Shown: piece after piece, positions 8,519-18,345 of the stretch
How the letters are laid out: each line of letters begins with the position of its first letter
Position numbering within the stretch: position 1 is the first letter of the stretch
Source: CAYLXP01 sp964387425
Lineage (GTDB): Bacteria > Verrucomicrobiota > Kiritimatiellia > UBA8416
Assembly (NCBI GenBank): GCA_964387425.1
Contig: CAYLXP010000001.1
Coordinates: forward strand, 57,798 to 121,797
Direction: 5' to 3'
DNA length: 64,000 bases
The notes under the pieces: generated by a model
The model's input: the letters and a program-made list of their open reading frames with translations, nothing else
Databases searched by the model: none
What the model was told of the DNA's origin: nothing
Program-made: the position numbers and the translations under genes

Positions 8519-9207
8519 GAATAGGCTCTCTGCGTTCGATCTATCGCGTAAATGTCCGCTTTGTGACAGCACTCTGTCTCATCTGCGCCCTACTGGCAGC
8601 CGGCTGGGTGGCATCGCGTGTGGCCTCCTGGGAACCCCACCTGCCGGTCAACCCGCCGGCTTCTCTCATCCCGCCCCCACCCGCGGGCGAGTGGCACCGA
8701 AGCGACACGCCGGAGCCCGCGTGGGAGGAAGCGGACCCATTCACGTCACCCTATCTTGAGGCCCGCCTCGCGGCGGAAGAAGCCGCGCGGGAAGCAGAGA
8801 GGGCGCGTCTCGCGGCGGAAGCGAAAGCACGGGCGGAAGCAAAGGCGCAAGCAGATGCGGCCGCCAAACTGCTTGAACAGCAGGCCCAGGCAGTGGCAAC
8901 CGCTGCAAAGAAGAAACCACCCGCCAAACCAGCACCGCCTCCTGCGGTGAACCCAAGGGCACCACGCACCGTCACTTTCGTTTACCGCGGTATACTCACC
9001 CGTACGGATGGAACAAGCGTAGCCATCATCGAACAGGCCGAGAACGGCAAGACAGTCCTGCTGAAGGCAGGAGACAGCGTCGAGGGATTCCGCGTAGCCA
9101 GCCTCGATCGTGCCACGACCGTGCTGACCACAGCAGACGGCAAGACCGAGCACTCCCTACCGGTCGGGAAGCCGGTGAAACTGACCCCGGAGAACCAGAA
9201 GCCATAG
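8515..9207 (+). CDS. PilP/GspC-like inner-membrane protein
   Basis: A 230-residue protein with one transmembrane helix (about 16-36, FVTALCLICALLAAGWVASRV), a Pro-rich stretch, then a long Ala/Glu/Lys helix (about 80-135) and a Pro hinge. The small C-terminal beta domain (TFVYRGILTRTDGTSVAII through VEGFRVASLDRATTVLT) resembles the homology region of GspC/PilP that docks on secretin N0 domains. ATG at 8515 is chosen over an upstream in-frame start because AAGGAGG lies at 8502-8508; it overlaps the preceding stop as ATGA. The role is inferred: bridge between inner-membrane complex and secretin. Confidence 0.72.
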   Translation: MRIGSLRSIYRVNVRFVTALCLICALLAAGWVASRVASWEPHLPVNPPASLIPPPPAGEWHRSDTPEPAWEEADPFTSPYLEARLAAEEAAREAERARLAAEAKARAEAKAQADAAAKLLEQQAQAVATAAKKKPPAKPAPPPAVNPRAPRTVTFVYRGILTRTDGTSVAIIEQAENGKTVLLKAGDSVEGFRVASLDRATTVLTTADGKTEHSLPVGKPVKLTPENQKP

Positions 9208-9210
9208 ACC

Positions 9211-10950
9211 ATGACATCAGACACACAGAGTGATAGCCTTCCACTTGCCCAAGCCATCGCCAGCCCCGTGCGTTCCGTGGCCGAGGTGATGCACAAGGTC
9301 GCCGAAATCCTTGTGGCCGGAGAGAAGCTTACCGCCGACCGCATGGAGGAACTCGAACACCGGGCCGAGTGGCTGGACGAACCGCTCGACCGCATCATCC
9401 GGCGGGAACGTGCCGTTCCGCAGACAGACCTGCTGGACGCCGTGAGTGCCGTCACCGGCATTCCCGTCTGCAGGCTTGGGCGCCTCAACATCGATGCCGA
9501 TACGCTGACCACCGTGCCAGCCAAGCTGGCTGACCACTACCGAATCATGCCACTCTCCCTCGACTCCGGCACACTGACCGTCGCCTCCTATCGGGTGTAT
9601 GACGTCGCCGAAGAAGACCAACTCCGCGTTGTGATCGGACACCCGCTCCGCTGGATCCTGGCCCCGTCGCGGGATATCTCCGAGAGCATCAAACATTTCT
9701 ACGGCGTCGGAATCAGCACGCTTCTGACGCAGGAAGATGACGGGAGCGGTGACGGCGAGGATGACAAACAGGATGCAGGCACGATTGTCCGGTTTGTCGA
9801 AGATATCCTTACGGACGCCATTCGCTCTGACGCGACAGATCTTCACTTCGAGCCCTACAAGCATGAACTCCAGCTCCGGTACCGTATTGACGGAGTCCTC
9901 TCCCGCATTGCGTTGCCGCGCGGCGTCGAACGGCATCGCCGGGCGATTATCTCGAGCATCAAGGTGCTGGCGCAACTCGACATTGCAGAGAAGCGCCTGC
10001 CGAAGGACGGTCGATTCTCGTTTGAAGTCGACGACATCCCCTACGATGTTCGCGTCTCCGTGCTGCCAACCCGCCATGGCGAAGCAGTCAACCTGCGCCT
10101 CCTGAACAGCCGCAGCACGTTAATGACGCTGGATGAACTTGGGCTGCGGAAGACCCAACTGGACTGCATTGAGGATCTCACATCGCAACCGCATGGCATG
10201 GTGCTTTTCGCAGGCCCCACCGGCAGCGGCAAGACCACCAGTCTCTATGCCACGCTGGCTCGCCTGAACGAAGAAGCCCGCAAGATCATCACGATCGAAG
10301 ATCCCGTTGAGTACCAGATTCGCGGGATCACACAGCTCCAGGTCCATCCGGAGATCGGCTTCACCTTCGCGTCCGGTTTGCGCTCCGTGCTACGGCACGA
10401 TCCCGACGTGGTGCTGGTCGGCGAGATCCGCGACGATGAGACCGCTCGAATTGCCATCGGGGCAGCCATGACGGGACACCTCGTGCTCAGCACGCTGCAC
10501 ACCAACGACTCCGTAAGTGCAATCCCGCGCCTGATGGACATGGGCGTCGAGCCCTATCTCGTCGCCACGGGAGTCACCGGCGTCGTATCCCAACGCCTCG
10601 TACGGCGCATCTGCAAATCCTGCAAGGCCCCCGTCGAGATCGACGACACCGTGCGCCAGCGAGTCCTGGACGAATGCAACGATCACGTTTTGCCTGCCAG
10701 CTTCGTGGAAGGGCGTGGCTGTCCCGACTGCCGGTTCACCGGTTATCGCGGCCGACGGGCGATTGTTGAAACGCTTGTTGTGGATGACGGTCTCCGTTCC
10801 CTGGCCGCCGAGCGCGCCCCGGGATCCGTTCTGCTGGAGTATGCACTCGAGCACGGCTTGGCCCCTCTGCGTCATGAAGGCTGGACAGCCGCCATTGAAG
10901 GGGACACAACCGTAACCGAGGTAATGCGCGTTACGCGGCGTCTAGACTAA
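9211..10950 (+). CDS. GspE/PilB-type secretion/pilus assembly ATPase
   Basis: A 579-residue hexameric motor ATPase. The N-terminal MshEN-like domain spans about 30-170. The GspE core has DLHFEPY, Walker A GPTGSGKT at 335-342, Asp box IEDPVEY, Walker B VLVGEIRDDE and His box STLHTND. A zinc-binding region follows (CKSC, then CPDC), as in GspE/PilB. It starts 3 bp after the PilP-like gene and closes the secretin operon, so it is the dedicated motor of this system. It ends tail-to-tail with pgm, the stop codons overlapping. Two further PilB paralogues lie at 25.5 and 28.4 kb. Confidence 0.93.
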   Translation: MTSDTQSDSLPLAQAIASPVRSVAEVMHKVAEILVAGEKLTADRMEELEHRAEWLDEPLDRIIRRERAVPQTDLLDAVSAVTGIPVCRLGRLNIDADTLTTVPAKLADHYRIMPLSLDSGTLTVASYRVYDVAEEDQLRVVIGHPLRWILAPSRDISESIKHFYGVGISTLLTQEDDGSGDGEDDKQDAGTIVRFVEDILTDAIRSDATDLHFEPYKHELQLRYRIDGVLSRIALPRGVERHRRAIISSIKVLAQLDIAEKRLPKDGRFSFEVDDIPYDVRVSVLPTRHGEAVNLRLLNSRSTLMTLDELGLRKTQLDCIEDLTSQPHGMVLFAGPTGSGKTTSLYATLARLNEEARKIITIEDPVEYQIRGITQLQVHPEIGFTFASGLRSVLRHDPDVVLVGEIRDDETARIAIGAAMTGHLVLSTLHTNDSVSAIPRLMDMGVEPYLVATGVTGVVSQRLVRRICKSCKAPVEIDDTVRQRVLDECNDHVLPASFVEGRGCPDCRFTGYRGRRAIVETLVVDDGLRSLAAERAPGSVLLEYALEHGLAPLRHEGWTAAIEGDTTVTEVMRVTRRLD

Positions 10951-12599
10951 ACGCCTGCTGCAGCATAGGCATCGGCCACGATCTGCTTCGCTTCGGACTG
11001 AAGCTGCCGCAGATGATCCTCACCCTTGAAGCTCTCCGCATAGATCTTGCAGATATCTTCCGTACCCGAGGGGCGCGCGGCAAACCATCCGTTGGCCGTG
11101 AGCACTTTCAGTCCACCAATCGGCGCATCATTGGCCGGCGCTGCCGTCAGCGTGGCTTCAATGGGATCGCCCGCCAGGGTATCGGCCGTTACCTGCTCAG
11201 GAGAGAGCTGAGAGAGAATCTGCTTCTGATCCTTGCTGGCCGGCGCGTCAACGCGGGCATAGGCGGGAGCACCAAACGTGGTCTCCAGTTCCCGGTAGTG
11301 CTCTCCCGGATCCTTGCCGGTAACCGCCGTGATTTCTGCCGCCAGTAGATCGAGAATGATCCCATCCTTGTCGGTCGTCCACACGGTTCCATCTTTGCGC
11401 AGGAATGAAGCCCCGGCGCTCTCTTCGCCGCCGAACCCGTATGAACCGTCGACCAGCCCCTCGACGAACCACTTGAAACCAACCGGCACTTCAGCCAACT
11501 GACGCCCGAGGGCATTTGCTACGCGGTCAATCATGGCGCTGGATACCAGTGTCTTGCCGATGGCGGCGTCTTCACGCCACCCCGGCCGGTGCTGAAAGAG
11601 GTAGTTGATCGCAACCGCCATGTAGTGGTTGGGGTTGAGCAGACCCGAGCTGGGAGTGACAATCCCGTGGCGGTCGTAGTCGGCGTCGTTTCCGAACGCG
11701 ATATCGAACCGGTCCTTCAGCGCAATTAGGCCGGCCATGGCGTACGGGGATGAGCAGTCCATGCGGATCTTCCCATCGTGGTCGACGCACATGAACATGA
11801 AGGTGGGATCGGCATCGGGATTCACGATCTCAATATCGAGTCCGTACGTCTCTGCAATCGGCTTCCAGAAGCCAAGCCCGGCGCCACCCATGGGATCCAC
11901 GCCAATTTTCAAGCCGGCGGAACGAATCGCCTCCATGTCGATGACGTTCTCGAGGTCATCCACGTAGGGCTGAACAAAGTCAATCTCCTGCGTCGTGGAG
12001 GCGGCCAGCGCCTCCTTGAACGCGATGCGTTTCACCGCCTTCAGACCATCGGCGAGTATTGCATTGGCGCGCTCCTGCACCTGTTTGGTGATATCCGTAC
12101 CGGCCGGTCCTCCCGAGGGAGGGTTGTACTTGAACCCACCATCACCGGGGGGATTGTGCGAGGGCGTAATCACCACGCCATCGGCCAGCGGGGCGGAGGC
12201 GTCGCGATTGTGCTGCAGGATAGCATGCGAGATGACGGGGGTCGGGGTGTAACCTCGACCTTCCTGGAGTCTCACCTCCACGCCGTTGGCACCGAACACC
12301 TCGACCGCGCTGACGAGGGCCGGCTCCGAGAGGGCGTGCGTGTCCATGCCAATGAACATGGGGCCGGCAATGCCGTTGGCATCACGATACTCAACGATAG
12401 CCTGCGAGACCGCCAGGATATGCGCTTCGTTGAAGCTTAGCTCTGTAGACGTGCCACGATGCCCGGAGGTGCCGAAAGAAACGGCCTGCGCGGGGATGGC
12501 TGGGTCCGGGGTGCCGGTGTAGTAGGCCGATACAAGTCTTGGAATATTGGTGCGCAGTGCCGCGGGTGCGGGCTTACCGGCAAGTTCATGTACGCTCAT
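10947..12599 (-). CDS. pgm: phosphoglucomutase, alpha-D-glucose-phosphate specific
   Basis: A 550-residue cytoplasmic enzyme interconverting glucose 1-phosphate and glucose 6-phosphate. It has the full Pgm signature set: FGTSGHRG (42-49), the phospho-serine loop TPSHNPPGDGGFKYN with Ser147, a metal loop reading GNDADYDRHG (NDPDYDRHG is more usual), sugar-binding FGGEESAGASFL, and phosphate-binding RPSGTED near the C-terminus. Length matches the E. coli Pgm family (about 546). It is convergent with the ATPase gene and divergent from lipA. It would feed glycogen or nucleotide-sugar synthesis, fitting galE and the UDP-glucuronate decarboxylase in the same window. Confidence 0.96.
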   Translation of the reverse strand: MSVHELAGKPAPAALRTNIPRLVSAYYTGTPDPAIPAQAVSFGTSGHRGTSTELSFNEAHILAVSQAIVEYRDANGIAGPMFIGMDTHALSEPALVSAVEVFGANGVEVRLQEGRGYTPTPVISHAILQHNRDASAPLADGVVITPSHNPPGDGGFKYNPPSGGPAGTDITKQVQERANAILADGLKAVKRIAFKEALAASTTQEIDFVQPYVDDLENVIDMEAIRSAGLKIGVDPMGGAGLGFWKPIAETYGLDIEIVNPDADPTFMFMCVDHDGKIRMDCSSPYAMAGLIALKDRFDIAFGNDADYDRHGIVTPSSGLLNPNHYMAVAINYLFQHRPGWREDAAIGKTLVSSAMIDRVANALGRQLAEVPVGFKWFVEGLVDGSYGFGGEESAGASFLRKDGTVWTTDKDGIILDLLAAEITAVTGKDPGEHYRELETTFGAPAYARVDAPASKDQKQILSQLSPEQVTADTLAGDPIEATLTAAPANDAPIGGLKVLTANGWFAARPSGTEDICKIYAESFKGEDHLRQLQSEAKQIVADAYAAAGV

Positions 12600-12771
12600 G
12601 CTGAAATCCTCGTTGTTGCATCATCGTCGTCTGGCGTTCTTGGGTGCGCCTCTTCAAACAGACAAGGCGTATGCTTAAGGACTCCGAGCGAACAGGTCAA
12701 CTATGATCTTGCAAAGGCCCCGTCTCTAGTGCCACCTTCCTCCGATATCGAACAGCGGAAAGCAGGACGAA

Positions 12772-13665
12772 ATGGCAGAACAGGAACGAAAACCTGAGTG
12801 GCTGCGTGTTAAACTGACGCATACCGAGGCCTACTCGGAGGTGAGCAAACTGGTTCACGGGCAGAAGCTGCATACCGTGTGCGAAGAGGCCATGTGCCCC
12901 AACATCCACGAATGCTGGGGACGGCACAAGACAGCCACGTTCATGATTCTTGGAGAGACCTGCACGCGGGCCTGCCGGTTCTGCGCCGTCAAAACGGGCA
13001 AGCCCCTCCCCCCTGACAACGACGAGCCGCGCCGGATCGCGGAGTCCGTGCGGGCGATGCAACTCAAACATGTCGTCGTCACCATGGTTACGCGTGACGA
13101 TCTCCCTGATGGCGGCGCGGACATTGTCGCCAAGACCGTGTACGCCATCCGCGAGGAGGCCCCCGAGTGTACCGTCGAGGTCCTGGTCTCCGACATGGGC
13201 GCCAACCCCGACTCCGTTAGGGTCATCGCAGAGAGTGCGCCGACCATCAACAGTCACAACCTGGAAACGGTCCGCCGACTGACGGCCACGATCCGGTCAC
13301 GCTCCGACTACGACCGCTCCCTGCGCTATCTCGAGATGGTAAAGGAGATCGCACCCAACGCTATCACCAAGTCGAGCCTCATGCTGGGACTGGGAGAGAC
13401 GCGCGACGAGATCCTGGAGTCGCTGGATGATTTGCGACGTGTCGACGTCGACATCGTCAACCTGGGGCAATACCTGCAGCCCACGAAACGGCACGCCCCG
13501 GTCGAACACTACTGGCCACCCGAGGAATTCGCCGAATTCAAGGAGGCCGCGATGCAAAAGGGCTTCGCTTACTGCGAATCCGGCCCTCTCGTCCGCTCCT
13601 CCTACCACGCCGGCGCCCAGTACGATGCGTTTCTGCGAAATCTACAGGAGTCCCGCCAGGCTTGA
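12772..13665 (+). CDS. lipA: lipoyl synthase (radical SAM)
   Basis: A 297-residue enzyme inserting two sulfurs into octanoyl groups on lipoyl domains. Both iron-sulfur clusters are readable: the auxiliary cluster CX4CX5C at Cys37, Cys42 and Cys48, and the radical-SAM CX3CX2C at Cys64, Cys68 and Cys71 (CTRACRFC). LMLGLGET and a C-terminal GPLVRSSYHA (the RSSYHA motif supplies the auxiliary-cluster serine ligand) also match LipA. The start ATG has only a weak AGGAC upstream. lipB is not adjacent. The gene is divergent from pgm and followed by tRNA-Asn. Confidence 0.97.
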   Translation: MAEQERKPEWLRVKLTHTEAYSEVSKLVHGQKLHTVCEEAMCPNIHECWGRHKTATFMILGETCTRACRFCAVKTGKPLPPDNDEPRRIAESVRAMQLKHVVVTMVTRDDLPDGGADIVAKTVYAIREEAPECTVEVLVSDMGANPDSVRVIAESAPTINSHNLETVRRLTATIRSRSDYDRSLRYLEMVKEIAPNAITKSSLMLGLGETRDEILESLDDLRRVDVDIVNLGQYLQPTKRHAPVEHYWPPEEFAEFKEAAMQKGFAYCESGPLVRSSYHAGAQYDAFLRNLQESRQA

Positions 13666-13673
13666 TATTGGGA

Positions 13674-13701
13674 TTGACAAAACGGCGCGCCTTGGTATCT
13701 T
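13674..13701 (+). promoter_or_regulatory. sigma-70 promoter of tRNA-Asn
   Basis: A perfect -35 TTGACA at 13674-13679 and TATCTT at 13696-13701 are spaced by 16 bp. A GC-rich discriminator (GCGCCC) follows, typical of stringently controlled stable-RNA promoters. Transcription should start about 10 bp before the tRNA. It begins 9 bp after the lipA stop. Confidence 0.75.
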
Positions 13702-13720
13702 GCGCCCTTCACGAGACCAT

Positions 13721-13795
13721 TCCTGCGTAGCTCAATGGTAGAGTAGGTGGCTGTTAACCACTTGGTTGTTGGTTCGAGTCCAACCGCAGGAGCCA
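13721..13795 (+). tRNA. tRNA-Asn (anticodon GUU)
   Basis: A 75-nt cloverleaf. The acceptor TCCTGCG pairs perfectly with CGCAGGA, then discriminator G and encoded CCA at 13793-13795. The anticodon loop CTGTTAA has GTT at 13753-13755. The T arm TTGG-TTCGAGT-CCAA is intact. It is a single-gene unit with its own promoter and terminator. Confidence 0.96.
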
Positions 13796-13804
13796 GATTT
13801 TGAG

Positions 13805-13838
13805 AAAGACCCGAGAGTCAGCTCTCGGGTCTTTTTTT
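13805..13838 (+). terminator. rho-independent terminator after tRNA-Asn
   Basis: An 11-bp perfect stem (AGACCCGAGAG at 13807-13817 with CTCTCGGGTCT at 13822-13832), a 4-nt loop, then a continuing run of T to 13838. A run of A precedes the stem, so it could also work on the minus strand. Confidence 0.93.
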
Positions 13839-13953
13839 GCCTGTCACGACAGGACGAGAACCACGGGGTCGACGAAGGCGGCATTTGGATCAATGCCGCA
13901 GTTGGCGTTTCGTCAGGCTTTCTACATCTCTGCGACAGTGCTAGTCTTAGCGC

Positions 13954-15930
13954 ATGAAAAAGACTCCTACCATTCTATCATTGCTGGTTCTGGTTGCAGC
14001 GACCGCGGCGGGGCAGCAACCAAACATCATCCTCTTTCTTGTCGATGACATGGGGTGGACTGACTGCGGGGTTTATGGCTCGCAGTACTATGAAACCCCG
14101 AACGTCGACCGGCTCGCGGCGGGATCCGTGCGCTTCACGCAAGCCTATGCGCATCCGCTCTGCTCGCCCAGCCGGGCCTCAATTATGACCGGCCAGGAGG
14201 AAGCCCGTCACGGGATCATGTCGGCTCACGGTCATTTGGAGCCGGAACCATGGGGGCCGCAGGTCTACCAGGAGAACCCCTCCCCTGATCAGCCCTTCCT
14301 CTTGCCCAAGAGCCGCCGTTACCTCGATCCCGAGGCGACCACGTTGGCCGAGGCGTTGAAGGCCGCCGGATACCGCACGGCGCATCTGGGCAAATGGCAC
14401 CTCGGGCTTACCGAGCCCCATTGGCCGGAAGCACATGGTTTTGAGACGACCTTCCACTGCGCTCCTGATCCAGGACCGCCGGGCAGCACCTACTTTTCAC
14501 CCCACGGCGTGCATCCGGACGGCCATCCGTCAGGGAAACACCGGGTCGGAAACATCGCCGACGGCCCCGAAGGAGAGCATATCGCGGATCGTCTCGCGCA
14601 GGAGGCAATCAAGTTCATCACCGCGCACAAGGACGAGCCCTTCTTCCTGAACCTGTGCCAGTACTCGGTGCACGGGCCGTGGGAAGCAAGGGCCGACTAC
14701 ATCGAGTACTTCACGAAGAAGGAGGACCCGACCGGCCGGCACACCAACCCGGTTATGGCGGCAATGCTGAAGTCGATGGACGACAGCCTGGGGCAGGTCC
14801 TGAAGGCGCTCGACGAACTGCGGCTCGCCGAGAACACCATCGTGGTCTTCTTTTCCGACAACGGCGGGAACGTCAAGAGCTGGTCAACCGAGGGCGAGCA
14901 GAACCGCTACCTGAAGCATCCGAAGCACCACCTCTATCACATGGTGAAGACCTACCGCGAGCATGCCGGCCTCCAGCCCCCGACCAGCAATGCCCCGCTC
15001 AGAATGGGCAAGGCCTTTCTCTACGAAGGGGGCGAACGCGTGCCGCTGATGGTTCGCTGGCCGGACAAGATCAAGGGTGGCGGAACCAGCGAGGCAATCA
15101 TCAACAACATCGACCTCTATCCGACCCTGCTGGAGCTGGCGGGCATCCCGCCGCCAAAGAATCACGTCATCGATGGGTTGTCCTTTGCGCCGGTCCTCAT
15201 GAAAGGCGAGGCCTTTCCGCGCGACACCAGCTTCACCTGGTTCCCTTACCACGACGCGGGGATCTCGGTGCGCCAGGGCAAGTGGAAGCTGATTCGCCGG
15301 TTCAAGGAGAACCCGGACTACTACGAAGGTCTTGTCGAACTCTACGACCTGAAGGAAGACTTGGGCGAAACCACGAATCTCGCGAAGAAGATGCCCGAGA
15401 AGGTCGCCGAGCTCGGAAGACTGATCGATGCGCATTTTGCCAGCACCGGCGGGCTCTATCCAAAACCCAATCCGGATTACCGGAAGTCTGCTCCGAAGAG
15501 CGCGACCCACGGGCTGGTGCCCAAGCAATGCCGGATCGACCCGATCGAGAAAGGCATCCGCGTGGTTCCCCAGGGAGGGCAGCCATTCCTCGGAACCGCC
15601 CAAGTCCAACTCACCGGGCCGATCACTCTGCGCCTGCGTGCCCGTGGAGCCGGGGGCGTGGGAGGAAGGGGACGTATCCAGTGGCGGACCAAGGCGCAGG
15701 AGGAGTTTCCCAAGTCTGACCAGAACATCACCTTCGACCTGCCCGCCGGGACGGACTGGCAGGAGGTCACAGTGCGGGTGCCGGTTAAGGGCCGTAGCCA
15801 CCTCGTGCGCCTCCACCTGCCCGGCGCCAAGGCGCTTGAGATCCAATCGATCCGCTGGGAAGCGAGAAACGAGAAGGCGATCGCGTGGGACTTCACGAAC
15901 CAAACAAGGCAAGGAGCAAAAAACGAATGA
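13954..15930 (+). CDS. secreted S1-type sulfatase
   Basis: A 658-residue formylglycine sulfatase that should cleave sulfate esters, probably from a polysaccharide. The signal peptide ends at about residue 20 (TAAG-QQPNIILF). The metal-binding DD is at 31-32. The maturation motif C70-S-P-S-R74 (CxPSR) is where the cysteine becomes formylglycine. GKWHLG and SDNGG active-site motifs follow, and FLYEGGERVPLMVRWP is typical of the family. After the catalytic part (to about 505) there is an extra beta-rich C-terminal domain. It overlaps the next gene by ATGA. The formylglycine-generating enzyme is not in this window. Exact substrate is unknown. Confidence 0.93.
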   Translation: MKKTPTILSLLVLVAATAAGQQPNIILFLVDDMGWTDCGVYGSQYYETPNVDRLAAGSVRFTQAYAHPLCSPSRASIMTGQEEARHGIMSAHGHLEPEPWGPQVYQENPSPDQPFLLPKSRRYLDPEATTLAEALKAAGYRTAHLGKWHLGLTEPHWPEAHGFETTFHCAPDPGPPGSTYFSPHGVHPDGHPSGKHRVGNIADGPEGEHIADRLAQEAIKFITAHKDEPFFLNLCQYSVHGPWEARADYIEYFTKKEDPTGRHTNPVMAAMLKSMDDSLGQVLKALDELRLAENTIVVFFSDNGGNVKSWSTEGEQNRYLKHPKHHLYHMVKTYREHAGLQPPTSNAPLRMGKAFLYEGGERVPLMVRWPDKIKGGGTSEAIINNIDLYPTLLELAGIPPPKNHVIDGLSFAPVLMKGEAFPRDTSFTWFPYHDAGISVRQGKWKLIRRFKENPDYYEGLVELYDLKEDLGETTNLAKKMPEKVAELGRLIDAHFASTGGLYPKPNPDYRKSAPKSATHGLVPKQCRIDPIEKGIRVVPQGGQPFLGTAQVQLTGPITLRLRARGAGGVGGRGRIQWRTKAQEEFPKSDQNITFDLPAGTDWQEVTVRVPVKGRSHLVRLHLPGAKALEIQSIRWEARNEKAIAWDFTNQTRQGAKNE

Positions 15931-18293
15931 GACAAAAAGACGTTCTTCTCTTATTGGGCAGCCTGTTCCTGGTCACGGGTGCCTGTGCAGCCTGGGCAGC
16001 GCAAGTCGCTGCGAGTGCGCCCAGTGACGATATGAACGGAAAGGTGATTATGTACAAAGACCGTGCGCTCTCATTTGCCATTGACGAAACCAAGGGGCAT
16101 CTTATCTCCTTCAAGAACGGACGTGAGTTCATTGTTGAGGATGAGAAGCAGTCGCTGTTTTCGCTTCAGTTCCGCAATGCAACCGGGGTGCCCCTGCGGT
16201 TCTACTCGAACCAGGCATCCGAGTTTGACGCGAAGCGTGTGGATGAGCCGGGTCTGACCCGTTTCACACTTTCGTACAAGAAGATCGCGCCGCATCCGCA
16301 GGGCTATTTTGAGCGGGATATCAATGCCACGGTATCGATCGAGTGTCCCCACGATACCGGGATGACGTATTGGCGGATCGACGTGGACTTCAAGAGCTTG
16401 CCTTTGTACATGCTGGAGTTCATTGAGTTTCCCCGCGTGACGCTGCCGAATGAATTTGCAGCGGAAGGGGGAGACCTGAATCTGTTCTGGCCCTTCAGCG
16501 AAGGCTGCCTGGTTACCGATCCCGGCTCCCGCTGGCACCCGTACAGACCGGTCGAATATCCCTCCGGCGGCTGGTACGGCATGTATCCCGGTCCGTTGCA
16601 GATGCAATACATGTCCGTGCAGTCTCCCGCTGGCGGGCTTTACATGGCATCGCACGATGCGGCACATGCACCAAAGGAGATTGAGTACCTCAGAACTGGA
16701 AAAGGCGTTCGGCTGATCTACAAGGTATTCACCGGCGCGGCTAAGAAGAGCTACCGCATGCCCTACCCCATGGTGCTGGGCGGGTTCGAGGGCGACTGGC
16801 ACGACGCGGCTCGCATCTATCGTGACTTCGCCACGTCCGACGGGGTCATCACCATGCCCAAGCTGAAGGACAACCCCAAGATGGTGGACTGGATGAAGGA
16901 GTCGCCAGTCGTCTGCACCTATGCGACGCGCGGGGAAGGACATCACGCCGGGCCGACTCAGCCCAACAAGCTCTTTCCGTTCAAGAACGTGCTGCCACAC
17001 CTCGCCCGTTATCAAAAGGAATTCGGCACGGATATCCTCAACATCCTCATGCAGTATGAAGGCACCGCGCCCTGGTCACCGCCCTACGTGTGGCCGCCGA
17101 TGGGAGGCGAGAAGGCCTTCAAAGCGTACGTCGATGCTCTGCATGCACAGGGGAATATCGCCGGGCTCTATTGTTCCGGTACGGCATGGACCCAGTGCTC
17201 TTCGACCGGCGACGGAGACTACGACCGCCGCGAGGATTTCAAGAAGTTGAATCTCAAAGAGGATATCTGTACCGGTCCGCGCCAGGAGGCGTGGTCGAGG
17301 GTCTGCAACGGGGACGCCCTACGCTGGGGCTATGACCTTTGTGCAGCACGGAAGAAATCGGTGGAGCTGCTCGCGGCGGAAACCAAAAAGATGGTCGACG
17401 CCGGAGTCGACTACGTTCAGCTCTTTGACCAGAACCTCGGTTGTGCTCCTTACGTCTGCTACAGCGACTCACACGGTCATCCTGCCGGACCGGGCACCTG
17501 GATGATTCCCGCGATGCAGAAGCTGATCAAAGAGATCTATGAACAGAGCGGGGCGGAGAAAGAGAACGTGATCTTCGGCTGTGAAGCTGCCGCAGCCGAG
17601 CCGTTTATGGAGGACCTCCCACTGAATGACCTGCGTTTTACCCAAGTCCTCAACTTTGGTGAATGGGTTCCGGCATACGCCTTCGTCTTCCATGAATACG
17701 TCAACAACTTCCAGGGGAACCAGGTTCAAACCACGGGGATGGTGGAGGTGGACAAGGGAGCCAATCATCTACTTCAGCGCACTGCCTATTCCTTCACCAT
17801 CGGTGATCTGATGACTATTGTCCTGACCGAGGAGGGAGAGATCCACTGGGGCTGGTGCACACGCTTCTCGGTTCCGATTCCCGACCAGGAGAGCATCATT
17901 GCGCTCATCCGCAACCTGACGGCCTGGCGCAAGCAGGCGGCCCGTCCCTTCCTTGTGTATGGGCGGATGGAGAAGCCCTTCCGGCTTGTTGACGTGGAAA
18001 CAGCCGATGTCTACCGCACGGATCGTCCACGCGGGGGTGTTCGCCCCCCGAAGACCTCTGTCATCAAGTTCGACAAAGTCCTGACGAGTCGCTTCCAGCA
18101 TGAAGGCAGGGATGTCCAGCTCCTCGTCAACTGGCAGGAAGAGCCGCAAGAGGTCACCGTCGCTCTGCCTGAACGTATCACGAAGGTCTCTGTGATCACG
18201 GACGCTTCCGGGAAGAAGAACGAGGTAGTGGTCAGGGAGCAGCGCATCAGCGTGGAGGTTCCGGCGTTGAACGCCCTGTTGCTGGAATTCTAG
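15927..18293 (+). CDS. secreted DUF6259-type protein, probable glycoside-hydrolase-like TIM barrel
   Basis: A 788-residue exported protein. ATG at 15927 is chosen over an upstream in-frame start because AAGGAG is at 15910-15915, it overlaps the sulfatase stop as ATGA, and the N-terminus then reads as a signal peptide (MRQKDVLLLLGSLFLVTG). The N-terminal half is a beta-sandwich. The middle has TIM-barrel-like segments with acidic residues (DYVQLFDQNLG; VIFGCEAAAAEPF), and a beta C-terminal domain follows. I recognise it as the DUF6259 type from these segments and its neighbours, without a search. The context between two sulfatases suggests glycan cleavage. No reaction is established here. Confidence 0.72.
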   Translation: MRQKDVLLLLGSLFLVTGACAAWAAQVAASAPSDDMNGKVIMYKDRALSFAIDETKGHLISFKNGREFIVEDEKQSLFSLQFRNATGVPLRFYSNQASEFDAKRVDEPGLTRFTLSYKKIAPHPQGYFERDINATVSIECPHDTGMTYWRIDVDFKSLPLYMLEFIEFPRVTLPNEFAAEGGDLNLFWPFSEGCLVTDPGSRWHPYRPVEYPSGGWYGMYPGPLQMQYMSVQSPAGGLYMASHDAAHAPKEIEYLRTGKGVRLIYKVFTGAAKKSYRMPYPMVLGGFEGDWHDAARIYRDFATSDGVITMPKLKDNPKMVDWMKESPVVCTYATRGEGHHAGPTQPNKLFPFKNVLPHLARYQKEFGTDILNILMQYEGTAPWSPPYVWPPMGGEKAFKAYVDALHAQGNIAGLYCSGTAWTQCSSTGDGDYDRREDFKKLNLKEDICTGPRQEAWSRVCNGDALRWGYDLCAARKKSVELLAAETKKMVDAGVDYVQLFDQNLGCAPYVCYSDSHGHPAGPGTWMIPAMQKLIKEIYEQSGAEKENVIFGCEAAAAEPFMEDLPLNDLRFTQVLNFGEWVPAYAFVFHEYVNNFQGNQVQTTGMVEVDKGANHLLQRTAYSFTIGDLMTIVLTEEGEIHWGWCTRFSVPIPDQESIIALIRNLTAWRKQAARPFLVYGRMEKPFRLVDVETADVYRTDRPRGGVRPPKTSVIKFDKVLTSRFQHEGRDVQLLVNWQEEPQEVTVALPERITKVSVITDASGKKNEVVVREQRISVEVPALNALLLEF

Positions 18294-18345
18294 AGAGGAA
18301 ATGAGGAGTTCATTGATAATGAATGACATCAACAGAAAGGTCCCC

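Noticed and set aside
4183..10950. Complete type II secretion operon
   Set aside because: No platform protein (GspF/PilC), no pseudopilin set and no prepilin peptidase are present in the operon, so only a core assembly module is claimed.
13801..13838. Riboswitch or attenuator downstream of tRNA-Asn
   Set aside because: The simple perfect stem and T-run is fully explained as an intrinsic terminator, and the next gene starts more than 100 bp later.
14655..15719. A 354-codon open frame within the first sulfatase gene
   Set aside because: Same-strand alternate frame with low-complexity Arg/Gly/Ala-rich translation; the sulfatase frame carries all family motifs.
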